Assembly (NCBI GenBank): GCA_020740775.1
Contig: JAHEWK010000015.1
Location: forward strand, 124,001 to 188,000
DNA from: Ilyonectria destructans
Taxonomy: Eukaryota > Ascomycota > Sordariomycetes > Hypocreales > Nectriaceae
Reading direction: 5' to 3'
Length of the DNA: 64,000 nucleotides
In this document: positions 40,999 through 52,178 of the stretch, piece by piece
Numbering within the stretch: the stretch's first letter is position 1
Layout of the letters: every line of letters starts with the position of its first letter
Made by a program: the position numbers and the translations under genes
The notes under the pieces: generated by a model
Seen by the model: only the letters and a program-made list of their open reading frames with translations
The model's database searches: none
Told to the model about the DNA's origin: nothing

Positions 40999-43822
40999 CT
41001 AGACCCTCTCCTTTTCACTATCACCTTCACCCTCGTCTTCGTCTTCGTCTTCATCGTCGTCTTCATCGTCAGCATCCTCAACTGTTACAGCCCTGCCCTT
41101 GCCCTTTGATAGGGCCTCATCGGGCGAATCATCTTGGTCGCTTGACTCGCTCGACTCGCTCGACTCGCCCAACCCGTCCGGCTGTGATACCGCCGCCTTA
41201 GCTTCTGTTTCTGAAGCCAACTGAGAGGTTGGCTGGTTGGTGGTAGTACGGTCGACGGGTGCTTCAGCGAGTGTCTCAGTCTGAGATACAGGCTCTCCCT
41301 GATCCAGGCGAGAAGTGGCACCAAAGAGCTGAGCCGACCCTCCCCAGTTGGGCATCCTCGGGCTGGGTGCCACGACAGTAGGGGGCTCAGCTGTTCGCGT
41401 GAACTGGGCAGCCGAGGCCGAACGAGCGGCTAGCTGTTCTTCAGTCGGGGCCACTTGTGAAGGCGCTTCAGCCGGTTGAACTTCGTTGCTTCGACTCTCA
41501 GTTGGAAGGTTTTGCATCGTCATAGGTGTGGGCTGAACATGCGTCATAGGTAGGGGCTGAACAAGTGTCATAGGTGTAGGCTGAATAATGCTAGAGCCCT
41601 CTCCATTCGTAGTCTGAGGTCCTGCTTGGGGCGAGGGCTGTGTCGAACTCGAGGAGCCGTCCAGTCTCTGCAGTGGCAACAGAGACCAACCAGGAGGTAT
41701 GACAACACCGTCAGGAAGCTCAGCACTTCCCGCTGGAATAGGAGTGGCGGTGCTGGAGGCTCCGTGACGTGCCATGAGAGGACTCTGGTTCCGTGGAGGA
41801 ACAGCCGAGAATGCGGGGAAGCCGGCGGGCTGGGTCAACGCAGGCTGAGGTGCCGCCGGATAGTGGTAATATTGAGGCATAGTGGGAAATTGAGTAGGAA
41901 GCTGGGGCATGACCGGAAGTTGAGGCATGTGGAGACTGGGAGACACTGCAGGCTGCGTCTGGCCGTTTTGTACTTGGTCCTGCAGCTGTTGGCGCTGGCG
42001 GAGGCGATGTAGCTCCGCGTTCAGTAGTTGGATGGTTTGCAGTTCCAGTTGCGAGTTTTGAATTGCCTGCACTTCACGTTGGATCATCTGGTCGACCTGC
42101 TGGAGCAGAGCCCCGATGTTCTGGAGGTTATCTCCAGTCAGCGGCTGAGTGGGAACTGGAATTCCAGTCTGCGGAGGAACAGTAGGAGTCGCGACGGGTG
42201 CTGCAGGTTGAGCTCCTCCCAGGTTAGGAACACCCCGTGGCATGCCAAACTGCTGTGCGAGTTCCTGGACCTGCTGGTTGTTGGCTCCGAACCCAAATCG
42301 AATAGGTCCCAGGTTGAATATCCTGGGTCCGCCAGGTCGTTGGGGATTCGCTCCAGCTCCATCCTGCTGGCCTTGAGCAGCAGCGTCTCCTCCATTTGCG
42401 GGAGGCTGCGGTTGGCCTGCAGGGCGTGCTCCTCCAATATCTATCCGGAGACCAGCAGCACGTTGCGGTGCGGGCCGAGCCGTATCACCACCGGTGACGG
42501 GACTACGGCAGGTGGGACAGACTTGTTGACGTTCGAGCCAGCTCTTGAGGCAGCCAAGGTGCAAGATATGCCCACATGGAAGCTTCTTTGGGCGGATTCG
42601 GTCAATTGCCCCGGGGTTGTTCTCTGGGTCCCAAGGTCGCATCTCTTCACGACAGATGATGCACGTGTCCTCTCGGGAGAGCTCCTGCTCGGTAGCATCG
42701 GGATACCGATTCATCTCCTGAATGGCTTTGCGGTATCGGAGTAAGGCTCCCAGTCGCTTAACAAAGTCGCGAGACGTCATGAACAAGTCCCTCATGATGT
42801 GGATTGGTAGACCGTAGAACGTGAGGAGCATGAAGAAGAAGGCGACATATATGCCTAGCTTAATCATGTCTTTTACTGTTAGCCATGGAAGCGCGACAGG
42901 GGCAATCGTCAACTTACCACTCAAGAGGTCTAGCCACAGAACCCATTCGCCCTTGGCAGACCATCCAGGCACCTCAATGTCCATCTCATCGATGTCATCC
43001 TCGTTAGGTAGTGGTTCCTGGTTGTCCGGGACCGGTTCGCCTGCTGCCTCAGCATCCTGACGACGTCTGATAATAGTCTCCCGCTCCTCTCTGATCTCTC
43101 TTCTCCGCTCGGCCAGCCGCGTGCGCTTCTGGGACTCTTGTATGTTCTGCTCTGTGAGCGATAGAGCGTATCGTGCCCCGGTCCGCCACGAACACGTCGC
43201 CAAGACGGCAAACTCAAACAGGAACATAACCATCATATTGGGTCGCGCCTGTTGGATCACCGTGTTGATCGCGTATCGAAGAATATAAATGTCGTAAATG
43301 AAGCTGAGGGAGAGGGAGACGCTCAGCCGAAGGTGGAATAGCCGGGGGTTCGCAGGGGGTTGCTGTTCGAGGACTTCGACACGGCCGTCGCCAATCCACC
43401 CCCAGACCTTGCCTGTGACCAGCGCGGCGAACATTACCAGGAACCAGGCGCCAATTTCCTCTCTGAAAATGGTCATGGCCAGACATGTCTCCGTTATCGC
43501 AAACCAGGCTCGCTCGGTAAGTTGCTCGACCTCGACCGCGCGTAGGGGGCCGAAGAAGAGTCGTGTAAGGCCGTAGACGAAGCTGCTATAGAGTAGCAAG
43601 GAAAAGTTGACCAAGACCTGGATAGGGCCGTTGGGTGAGCATGTGATCGTGAGGGAGGGGGAATCTCGGAATCCGGAAGCGCGGGACACCTACCAACAGA
43701 CAAAAGTTGCTCTGGGCGAGATAGACCATGGCCGAGTAAAAGTTGGCTCGCTGATAGAAGGCGGAGAGCACGACGGTGCCCGCGAGGGCCGTCGAGGCCT
43801 GCGTGGAGAAAGTCAGCCTCAT
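40999..43822 (-). CDS. HRD1: HRD1 ERAD E3 ubiquitin ligase
   Basis: Three exons on the minus strand, 43822-43694, 43617-42918 and 42869-40999, give 899 residues. Start [15 protein letters not shown] leads into several membrane spans (about 10-290) with [20 protein letters not shown] and [15 protein letters not shown], highly conserved in Hrd1/synoviolin. A charged helix (about 200-245) interrupts the spans. The RING-H2 (about 346-398) reads CIICREEM, then [15 protein letters not shown], then CPTCR, with all eight ligands. The cytosolic tail is Gln/Pro-rich, has a repeated QPxPMT motif and a strongly acidic C-terminus. The second intron is only 48 nt, divisible by three and without stops. Hrd1 ubiquitinates misfolded proteins at the ER membrane. 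Its start codon is 652 bp from a divergent gene. Confidence 0.95.
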
Positions 43823-44474
43823 GTCCAGAACTCCAAGCCGCAGCTCCACGGAGCTATGAGCTATGAGCTCTCGCGATTGGAAAGCAACCTACCCCAGCGT
43901 ACCAGCCCAGCCGCATCTTTGGCATCGGGTTTGATGAGACTGGGAAATTCTAAGGTGCACAGAATAGAACCAATCACACCCGCATCCCCATTGTTGAATC
44001 CGCAGCCGCCCGTTTGTGGATGCAAGGCAAAGATATGGTCGTCGTTGTCGCTTGATGCCACGTTATGGAGTGGCCACACCATTGGCGATGACGCAGCGCA
44101 GGGGTCCTGATTTGGGTCACGTGACGATTATCTGTTCACTACCTAAAGTATGTTGTTTTAGCCGCGTGTCAGCAGCCATTTGCCCATTGCCGATATTTTG
44201 CCGTGTGTCATCAGAATCTGGAGCCATCCAATTGATCCCGGTTGCCTACCCTGAAGCCGAGGATAGGAATTGCGTTGAATGTCAGCGCTGTCAGATTGTC
44301 AGATTCTCATGGATTGAAGGAATAACGCTCGTTGGTAGAGCTGTTCCTCTTTTCAGTTCCCTCTATTATAAGTGTCCCTGGTTCAGAGCATCATACTGTG
44401 CGCTCGCTCTATCCATATCGCCAAGTGGCTGAGCTTATAAGTCGAAAAAAGTTGAACCAGGCATCTCAAACAGG
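43823..44474. promoter_or_regulatory. Bidirectional promoter, HRD1 / CMD-like gene, with GTCACGTGAC palindrome
   Basis: 652 bp between divergent start codons. At 44116-44125 lies GTCACGTGAC, a 10-bp perfect palindrome with an ACGTG core, about 294 bp upstream of HRD1 and 350 bp upstream of the other gene. An inverted CCAAT (ATTGG) lies at about 44089. The core fits Cbf1-type bHLH or bZIP/UPR factors. Confidence 0.5.
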
Positions 44475-45352
44475 ATGGCGTCCGCGGCGCCCATCCTTAC
44501 ACCCGCACTACTCGCAGCTATCCGCAAACAGCCGGATCTCCCTCGCAACACCTGGTATTTCATTACTGCCACGACTCTGTCCATCCTGAACCGACCGGAC
44601 GAGCTCCCTAAAGTATACACGCACGCCATCGAGGAAGGTCTCGACGGAGCGGCATCTCCGGCCCGACGAGAAAATCAACTCAATGTATCAAGACGGATAC
44701 GTGAGGCTCTTGTCAAGGCTTCCGCTGTTGGTGGCATGCCAAAGGTATGGACAGCGCGCCGAAAAGCACCCTAGTCGGAGTGCGTCTAACACGACCACAG
44801 ACTATCAACGCCCTGCTGGCACTGAAAACTGCAACTCCAGAGGATCTTCTCGATGCACCGGGAAGTGAGACCCAATCGTCAAGATCCTGTGACATATACG
44901 AAACACCAGCACCGCAGGTCTTGCAGCGTGGACAAACCTTCTTCGACAAGCTCTATGGGAAAATTTCAAGGAGGGTTATGGGGCAGATGGACCGATCCGG
45001 GTCAGAGGACCTTGGGCTGATGGCTAGACTGGTGTATGGATATATACTCAGCAACACCGACGTCTTGACTCCGGCGGAGACTTCCTTTGTGCTGATTGCC
45101 AGTCTCATCCCGCAAGATGTGAGTGACTCTCGTCTCCCAACTCCTCTGATTTACACATCACTTATCCGTCTCTAGGTGAATCCTCAGCTCAAGGGTCATT
45201 TGAGGGGTGCACTAAATGGAGGAGCGAGCGTGGCTGAGGTGAGGGCAGTCAGAGACGTGGTAATTAAGATTTGTGAGGCATATGGTATGCAGAGGCTCAG
45301 TGCCGACGCTGTTGGTGGATGGGGATGGAGAAGTGAGATTGCCAATGTTTAG
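44475..45352 (+). CDS. Carboxymuconolactone-decarboxylase-like protein
   Basis: Three exons, 44475-44744, 44801-45118 and 45176-45352, give 254 residues. The product is all-helical, with YFITATTLSILNRPDEL and a second unit LTPAETSFVLIASLIPQDV followed by HLRGALNGGASVAEVRAVR. The latter is the characteristic helix-turn-helix of the CMD/AhpD fold (the H-x-x-x-A-x-N-x-G pattern). The peroxidase-type CxxC pair is absent; only a lone Cys (VIKICEAYG) stands nearby. Yeast Pxp2 is a peroxisomal relative, but the ANV terminus here is not a peroxisomal PTS1. Function unknown; a decarboxylase or redox role is a guess. It shares its promoter region with HRD1. Confidence 0.8.
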
Positions 45353-45643
45353 AGTTGCCATAAAGTTGCAAAATAATATGGACCTCAAAAGCCTCAATAC
45401 GCCAATAAAATGCGCCGAGAAAGCATGTAATCAAGTCGTAAAGCTGGTGTACGTGATTACAGGCTGCTGGTGTAAGCAAAGCCTCCTTGGTGACGGGCCT
45501 ACCCTAGACCACCCACCCATAAACTCACATCACTAAATCACCACCAGCCTACGAAGTACACGAGGCTGATCATCACGTCTCACAAATAAGAATGGACACG
45601 GACACTCACTTCCGCCGCGCAGGTGATATCCCCATTCAGCAAT

Positions 45644-45673
45644 ACCATGTCATATCATACCATGTCATGCATG
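45644..45673. repeat. CATGTCAT/CATACCATGTCATGCATG short repeat
   Basis: A cluster of CATGTCA and CATACCA words with dyad symmetry, just downstream of the CMD-like gene. Likely simple low-complexity DNA. Confidence 0.4.
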
Positions 45674-46650
45674 CACCTTTCCGCCAAGCAGCCAATTCCC
45701 CGTAAATATTCACGAATTCCCCTTCGCGGAATAATATGCCATGTCTTGAGAGATAGAGATCTTCACTCTTGCAGACCGTGGTCCCGTTACACCCGGGTGG
45801 AGGTAAATGCAGGCGAGGCAGAGAGAGTATCCACAGTAAAATCGACGTCTTCTGCAACGGTTTCCTGTCTGCCTTGGGCCTGGTCAGTGTGGTTCTGACA
45901 CGGAGTCGGAAGAATCGTGGATCTGTCTGGCGCTGGCGGGCTCTGAGCCGCACTCTAAGCGGGAGGTGGGTATTCTTGGCGGAAAGGCTTCCGCAGTTAG
46001 GCGAGCTCGCAGATCGTGGAAGTGTCGTCTCCAGTCCCCGTCCTCGGGTCACGCGCCAGGACGGGGGGATGGGAGCGATGTCATTGGCCACAGCCTTTCG
46101 ATTTTCGACATACAGGGGAGCGGAGACCAAAGAGGAGACCAACGACAAGACAAGGTGCTTCCCAGAAGCGGTGGCTTGGGGGCCAAGGGACCCGGGACCG
46201 GGGCCGGGGACCGATGCGACGGGGGGTGCGGGTCAATATCCAATGCCGCGCTCGAGCGGACGGTAGAGTACATTCGAGGCCAGCCATGAAGCCAAATTCG
46301 GGATGAGTTGTGTTTTTGGCTGGCTGGCTTGCTGCAGGAGGGTGGGAGATGCCGCCCCCAAAGACTCGATGTATCTCGTTCGAGCAGCTCACGGGAGCTT
46401 GCCGTCGCCTAAAAGGCAAACCGCTAGTCCAAGAGAGCCCAGAGAGAGGCTCAACCGCCCAGTGACGAGCCACTGCATCGACAATATTCAGAGTCTCGAC
46501 CGTGAAGGGAAACGGGACGCGGCTGGCGCATTCGATGCGGGCCGCCACGTCAGAGTCCGCTCAGGTCGAGCACCAAGGCAATACGGAGATAACCTCCAAT
46601 CTAGCCCCTCCATCCTAGCATCGCACAGCAACAACCCCGCAAGAAACACC

Positions 46651-46685
46651 CAAGACGAGGCAAGACGAGGCAAGGTGAGGCAAGG
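46651..46685. repeat. Decamer tandem repeat, unit CAAGACGAGG
   Basis: About 3.5 copies of a 10-bp unit, ending in degenerate CAAGGTGAGG. Noncoding. The GGCAAG core recurs inverted at 51.6 kb. Confidence 0.7.
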
Positions 46686-47224
46686 TTTCGTAGCCTTCTC
46701 ATGGTCCAGCCCATGCCCTCTCGAAGCCAATCTGCGGCGGTCTTGATTGTGCTTTGCCGAGTACCATGTACAGTACCATCCTGTCCCGTCCCGCCTGGAA
46801 CGAAGTAACATCGCCGCTCATGTAGGTTCAGTTTATTGAAAGCCCGCCCCCTGCGGCGGCAGGAATCCTTCACCGTGCCGATCTCGCCGGGCGATAATCA
46901 TTTGACTCTGGCGCGAAGTCGAGTCCACCTGGTGCGTTTCCTCACAGATGGTGGGTAAAATAATGCAGGCTGCGGAAACAGGCCGATCGGCCGCCCCCAG
47001 TCGACGCTCTTCAGGGATTAAGGCTACTGTGCTGGAAACTGTGAACCACCCATGCCCGTAGGACTCACCCAGGACCCCCCGTGCGTCATTCCGTCGCGGA
47101 CGGGCCTGGGCAGATTTGAAAGAGCAAGAAAGCCTAGCTGTGGAGAATTTTGGGGAGGGGAATGTGAGTACCGAACCACCATAGGCACTGACAGATTCAG
47201 GCCTACAGCCAGACAGACGAGAAC

Positions 47225-47242
47225 ACGGACACGGACACGGAC
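47225..47242. repeat. Hexamer repeat CGGACA
   Basis: Three copies of ACACGG/CGGACA. Noncoding low-complexity tract. Confidence 0.6.
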
Positions 47243-50200
47243 TAAGAAAACACATCCTCTAAAGGAAAGTTTCGAGCTCATGCAGGGATCGCTCGAGACC
47301 CATGGCTCGCTGACGGGCCACCACCCTCTTTCAAGGTGGGAGCTACAGTGTGCGACAGTGGTCTCGACGATGAATCTGGCAATCGCAACATCGGCAGATG
47401 CCTAGAGAGGCAACGATGGCGGCGGGAGGGGTGGCCGACTGACTGGGGAGGGCAGCTGTCTTGGTCTTGACTGTGCAGAGAGGCTCTTCTGGGAGGTCGG
47501 GTTTGGCGGGACACCAGACCACCAGGCCCAAGCAAACGTCAACTTGCAGCAATAATCTCGGATGCATGGCCGCCCGAGGCTGTCACACTCTTGTTCAACT
47601 GGGCAGAAGGGTGACGGTGACATCGTTGACAAGGGCAAGGAACGCGCTATTGATGGCACGCATGGGTTCGAGAGCTCCCCAGAGAACCCCTCCAAACGTC
47701 GCGACCACGGTCTTTGGAGCTTTGCCTCTCCTCCCCAAAGTCTGGACTTTCCAAAACTACAAGGGCCTATGTGACATTCGGTTGTCTTTGCCTCTTCTCC
47801 AACGACTTGGAAGGGTCACAAGCCTCAATCACCATCTCCCTGGCCGATTGACTCCTACACGTGGCCAAGGCTCAAGGGCCAGCACAGAGCCGGGCGCCTC
47901 GCAAATCCTCACCCGCCCTGGCGTTGCAGCCGACAGGGGGCCCAGAAGCGGCATGGCGCACATCACCCATTGTGTCGGGTCACCCGCGATGCTGGCGACA
48001 AGCACAGTGAAACGCCGCTTGGCCCTGGTGTTCGCTGGCTGCTCCCACGCCCATGCTCAGGGCTCTCGCTGGACACTCCCGGACTGCGCCCATAGTATCA
48101 AGTCTTTGCTGGGGACCTCCGAGGCACAGGGAAGTTCCCTGGATGGTGAACAGGCATTCTACGCCTTGGATATCCCCGCGGATGACGCTGTAAGTGATGG
48201 AGTTCTCAGAGGCCCTTGTTGTGTCCCAGCCCGCTTTCTTGGCCCACTAGGTGAGATACGGCCCGCGGCAGGGCACATCGAGGACCCGGTTCTTGTACCC
48301 GTCGGAGTATTGATTGGCCCTTTCATCCGCGAGCTACCGATCGCCAGATCTCTAGCGGATTGTTGGCACTCGCGGAAAACGAGTGAACCGCACCGCAATA
48401 TCCTTATTCGTGTCGGTCTGTGACACCGACAGATCCCGTTTTGCCGCCTCTCCGCCTTGCCGAACCCCAGAGCAAAAGCCGACGGACTTGCGGTGATAAG
48501 AGCATTGACCTGTGACCTCCATTGACTAGGGTCCGATCTTGCTGGCAGTGCTTCTCATGCCGTCCTGGCAAACAGTGGTAGGGCTTCACCCCCCTCTAGA
48601 GTGAGACATGCAGACGACTCACAGATGCAACGACACGGGCCTGAATCTTCCATCACCCCATTATGCTGAGACTACAGGGCACGAGAGCGACAGGTGCGCC
48701 CAATTCCCCACGAGGGACATCGCCCCATCCAGTCCCCGAAAGTAGGTTGCCCCAATCATCCGACATTGTGGTTGTGGCGGTCGATGGCGCGGAACTGCTC
48801 CATGATGCGCATACATAGTACAGGCACTCAGATCTCATAATTCCTTCTTTACGAGCGTAAAATGCGACGCTGGCCCAGGGATTTGATATGCAGTGCCATC
48901 CAAGCCCGGACCAAAGCGTTGGGACACACCGAGACTTCGGCTTTGCAGCATCCGTGATGCCAAACCCCAACCCTAGTACCTATTCTCGGCAAGCAACGAC
49001 GGTGATACGCCAACGCACAGCGTTCTAGACTTTGAGCGAGTTTTGGACAATATCCATCTGGCTGGTATCCGTTTACAGACCTCTTTTTTTTTTTTACAAG
49101 GCTGTCCCTGGTGATGCACGCCTAGACCAGCCGCTAGGTCGGGCAAACGAGAAGCCTTGGCCAATTCATGGCTTGAGCAGGTAGCGCCTTCGACAGGCGC
49201 CGAGCCGGGACACGGGCCATGCAGCGCAAAGGGGGTTTGACTTTGGTGATGGGGATGGGGGGTGGACGGTTTTCTGCGCCGTGGAGAAGGTCTTTCGCTG
49301 ACTCCTAGCCAATCGTGATCATGAAACCACTCCAATGACCCCATTTCTCGAGCAGGTGCTAGCGAGCCACGGTAGGTAAGTAATGTATGGAGCAATACTC
49401 AGCCAGAGCCGTTCCCAGACGAGGCGAGCAAGAGCGGACCCCTGAGACCGTTGGATGTGTCACCGTGGCGCTCATGTCTTTTGCGCGATGCAATTCGTGC
49501 ATGTCGGGGTATGTGGAATTGGATGTAGATATGTTGCCTGACATCCCACTTACCGCGCTTCGTAGTAGACGACTTGGTGAACTTGATTGAAACTTGAAAC
49601 GTGTGAGTCGAGGAATGAGGTAAATAATCGGAGCCACCTGCCCAAGATCTGAGATTACAGTTTGCGGACACCCGCACCCCCGTCTGCGTTGCCCCTTGAT
49701 CTTGCACATTCCGATACTGTTGGTCGAATGCATTCAATTGCTGGGGAGAAGGGGTAGTAATATCACATGTAATAAGCCGGCGCTCCAACAGACAACATAC
49801 ATCCTCATTCGGTAGGTGGGTAGGTATGCAAGGCGCATACATAAAACGAGGTAACAGAGGGATGATCGACGTGGGCCTTAGGTCCCGCCCATCATCTCTT
49901 CTTGCCTGCCAAAAGGCGAACCGTGAGCACAGTGGGCCGCACTCTCCCGGCTTGGCTCTGCACCTGTTCAAGCCTCCAGGTTCGGAAGTAATTTTCATTC
50001 ACAGTAGATTCGGTGGAGGATTCTCCCGTCTCCACAATACCTGAGAAAATCTTCACCGTGGAAATGGAGGCGATACCTGCTCAGGCAAGTGACTAGTCAA
50101 CCCTACCGTCACCGGTCATCTCGGCATAGGAATGGACGCATGTGCTGGGTTGCGTTGACACGGGGTGGCTCTGGCCACAATTGACGGCGACTCTGGTGTG

Positions 50201-51025
50201 TGTTATACCAAAACCTGGGCATTCAAAACCTGGTTATTCGGAGACAGGCCCGGGATGGGTCCATTGCCTGCCTTCACATGGAATTAAATACCCGTCTCCT
50301 GCGGGGTCTTGGTTGAACATGACTGACGTGAAGTTGCATCCCATCTTGTAGACCAAACCGGGAGATAGCAAGCAGGATTTTGGTACCGTGATCTGAGTTA
50401 ACTTTGATGAGTGCGACCACATAGTGCAAAAGTGTGCGAATACTTTCTGCCGAATCATCGAAACCCCAGGTTTCTTACTTCGGGACGGGGCGTATCGAAT
50501 GTTGGTGATGATATGAGATGATCACGCTACAGAACGACTGGCTTATAACCAGCCAACCAGAGATCGGCGCCAAGCTCTCATCGCTGTATTTTGCCCTCGG
50601 AAGGCGTTACACGAATTACGATATGTAATGACGAACGGGACAATTTGAGCTCGCGCAGGGGTCATCGAGAGATCCCGTCTCGACAAGACATGAGGAACAT
50701 GAGCGTCACTCGATGGAAATTAGAGTCCCATCTCCCTTATCCATGGGGCGTCTCATGCTGTGGTATCTGCTTTGAATCCAAAACCCCCCATGACTGCATG
50801 AGATGTGGTGGCAGGTTGGAACGGGACGGTAAAGTTACAGTACTGGTGCAGGGGCCAGCAGCGTAATACGTTGAGGCACCGTGGGGCTTGCGGTGCGGGA
50901 CAGATGTGGCCTGATTTCTTGAGAGCTGACCGCGCAAGATCTCGACGGTTGGCATAAATTTTTTTTTTTTCCGACTCGTTTCGCGCCTCGGGATGATTTT
51001 GTTGGTGTCGCGGTGTCTCGGCTAG

Positions 51026-51041
51026 GAGGTGAGGTGAGGTG
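51026..51041. repeat. GGTGA pentamer repeat
   Basis: Three copies of AGGTG in tandem. Noncoding. Confidence 0.6.
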
Positions 51042-51596
51042 AAGAGGGGCGACTTTGATGTGTCTACTGTGTATGACCGCCAGCGACTCTCCGTGCCTGG
51101 TGTCTCTGGCGTTGATCCTTGAAGCCCCTAGTTGGGTGGTTCGCGCTCCGGTGGGCCGGCGGCCGGACCAATGTCTCTGGTGATGAAGCAATGATGCACG
51201 CTATCAGTTTCCAGGGAGGCACCAGCGCCAACGCTGGTGGTTGAAGTCTGTTTCTAGAAGAAGGCCAGGCGAAGCTCAGGCCATTCAACTCGGGCAGCAG
51301 CGGAGGGAGGCGGCCGAAGGGCGGGCAGTCAGATTGATGGCTGGGGCCCCATCGGCGAGTCCGAGCGAGCTTGGTAACCTTATTGATTGTGTCCGACAGC
51401 CATCGCCAATCAGAGGTCATGCGCGGCCCCGGTTCACTGTTGACGAGGGGTAGCTGTGGTGCTCGACGCTGGAATGCGCTGCCATGGGCATTTCCGGAGG
51501 GAGGCGCGCGGGGACCGAGGTTTCCGGGGGGAGCCATCGGGATATTGGCGAACCATTGGCGGAGCCGGCACCGTCTTGGCGGGGGGATGGCGTCTG

Positions 51597-51655
51597 CTTT
51601 GCCTTGCCTTGTCCGTTGCCTTGCGCTGCCTTGCCTCGCGTGTTGCTTTGCCTTT
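51597..51655. repeat. TGCCTTGC-type repeat cluster
   Basis: Repeated GCCTTGCC and TTGCCTTG words over about 60 bp. Their reverse complement (GGCAAGGC) is the same motif as in the decamer array at 46651-46685, in the opposite orientation. Confidence 0.65.
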
Positions 51656-52145
51656 AGGTTCTGTGCCGTGTTTGGCTCAGTTTGACTCAAGGCGGAGGGC
51701 GACGCGCGAGGCCCCTGCAAGCCCCAAGTTGGGTAAGAGCTCCGTGGACGGAGGTAAATCAGGAATGTGTCGGGTCTCTATCAAGTGAATGCCGTTGAGT
51801 GGTTCTGGTCAGACGACCGCGATCCGTCACCGATGCAGACGTGGTAATGAGGTCCATGAGGCCCCCGCCTGCCTAGAAGACGAGTGGAAGACAAGTTGGG
51901 GCTGCCTTTGGCGCCATTATTAGACTCGCGAACCAGAGGCAATCGACAATGGTGGGCGGCTACGGTGACTGCGGTGGCGCGGTTCCCTGGCGGGCAACTC
52001 ACGAGCATTGGCACAATGAACAGTAGGCGCATCTCATCGCACAGATTACCGCTCTGGGCGGTTAGAGCACGAAACGCTGGCAAGGTCGGTGCGGCGGTGA
52101 CAGCATGGGGCTGGGCACGTTGGAACAGGCTCTGACAGGCCCTGG

Positions 52146-52178
52146 CTCTGGCGCTCTGGCGCTCTGGCGCTCCGACGC
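52146..52178. repeat. Octamer repeat CTCTGGCG
   Basis: Three copies of CTCTGGCG, then the related CTCCGACG. Noncoding. Confidence 0.7.

Noticed and set aside
42028..42744. 238-codon plus-strand frame opposite HRD1
   Set aside because: Antisense shadow; no family features.
44401..44460. tRNA-like words (CCAAGTGGCTGAGC) upstream of the CMD-like gene
   Set aside because: No acceptor stem, anticodon arm or T-arm can be paired around it.
50955..50972. T-tract as a possible retroelement tail
   Set aside because: No target-site duplication or element sequence beside it; similar T runs occur in several 3' flanks here.
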